A stretch of DNA of 5,408 nucleotides from Thermoplasmata archaeon (GTDB taxonomy: Archaea; Thermoplasmatota; Thermoplasmata; Lutacidiplasmatales; UBA184): assembly GCA_030040035.1 (NCBI GenBank), contig JASHUJ010000090.1, forward strand, positions 1-5,408. Reading direction: 5' to 3'. Made by a program: the position numbers and the translations under genes. Under the pieces are notes generated by a model, which saw only the letters and a program-made list of their open reading frames with translations, had not been told where the DNA came from and searched no databases. Below are positions 5,216 through 5,408 of this stretch, one piece after another; positions within the stretch are counted from its first letter, which is position 1; each line of letters opens with the position of its first letter.

Positions 5216-5408
5216 ACGAGCTGCCGACGCTCCAGCTCGGTCCCCACGAGGTCACCGTGGCCCGCGTCCTGGCCGACCTCGTCGACGCCTCGGACCACCG
5301 GCGTTCGGTCCGAGCCGGCCCGGTCACCCTCGCGCGCATCGAGTCCGCCGAGCTGCGGGCTCGCCTGGTGCGGGACCACGTGTTCGAGGATCCGGGCCCC
5401 CTCCTCCA
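5212..5408 (+). CDS. Partner gene overlapping the dynamin-like gene, 3' end cut off
   Basis: GTG at 5212 overlaps the TGA stop of the dynamin-like gene (GTGA) and is preceded by GGAGG at ideal spacing. The frame stays open to the window edge, giving 65 visible residues starting MNELPTLQLG. The visible part is soluble and rich in Leu, Val, Arg and Asp, with a likely amphipathic helix (VTVARVLADLVDA, about 14-26), a short strand-like VRAGPVTLARI (33-43), and a second helix (ESAELRARLVRDHV, 44-57). No family can be assigned from this fragment and no GTP-binding motif appears in it. The overlap implies translational coupling and so a product needed in proportion to the GTPase. Dynamin-like genes in bacteria often occur as tandem pairs, so a second dynamin-like subunit is one possibility, but this is not shown. 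Confidence 0.8.
   Translation, partial: MNELPTLQLGPHEVTVARVLADLVDASDHRRSVRAGPVTLARIESAELRARLVRDHVFEDPGPLL

Overview
The window is very G+C-rich, densely coded DNA with strong G/C preference at third codon positions and frequent GTG and TTG starts. It contains seven supportable protein genes, two of them cut by the window edges. No rRNA, tRNA, CRISPR array or mobile element is visible. The host is probably a prokaryote of the high-GC Thermoplasmatota-like archaeal or actinobacterial/Chloroflexi type. I lean weakly towards archaea because the only A+T-rich patches are short TATA-like islands in front of genes and no -35/-10 pairs are evident, but there is no marker gene to settle it. Shine-Dalgarno (SD) sites are clear at four starts.

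Left part (1-1322, + strand): the end of a VOC (glyoxalase/bleomycin-resistance fold) protein, then a complete alpha/beta-hydrolase with a strong ribosome binding site. These look like ordinary small-molecule housekeeping genes. The hydrolase converges on a six-helix acetate/succinate-type transporter of the AceTr (GPR1/FUN34/YaaH) family on the - strand (1323-1958).

Middle (1959-2178): a 220-base divergent intergenic region. It holds an A+T-rich promoter island and then about 100 bases that are unusually rich in inverted repeats. Three hairpins follow each other, and the third takes in the SD and the GTG start of the next gene. A TGACCC direct repeat with one shared GGGTCA partner gives two mutually exclusive pairings, one of which hides the SD. 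This switch-like leader is the most interesting non-coding signal in the window.

Right part (2179-5408, + strand): a small coiled-coil protein and a two-helix membrane protein with a possible PH-like C-terminal domain, 21 bases apart and apparently translationally coupled. After a GC hairpin and a second A+T-rich island comes a complete dynamin-family GTPase. It overlaps by 4 bases (GTGA) the start of a further gene that runs off the end. The dynamin-like protein and its overlapping partner are surely co-expressed. Whether the two unknown membrane-associated proteins upstream belong to the same membrane-remodelling system is inference from adjacency.
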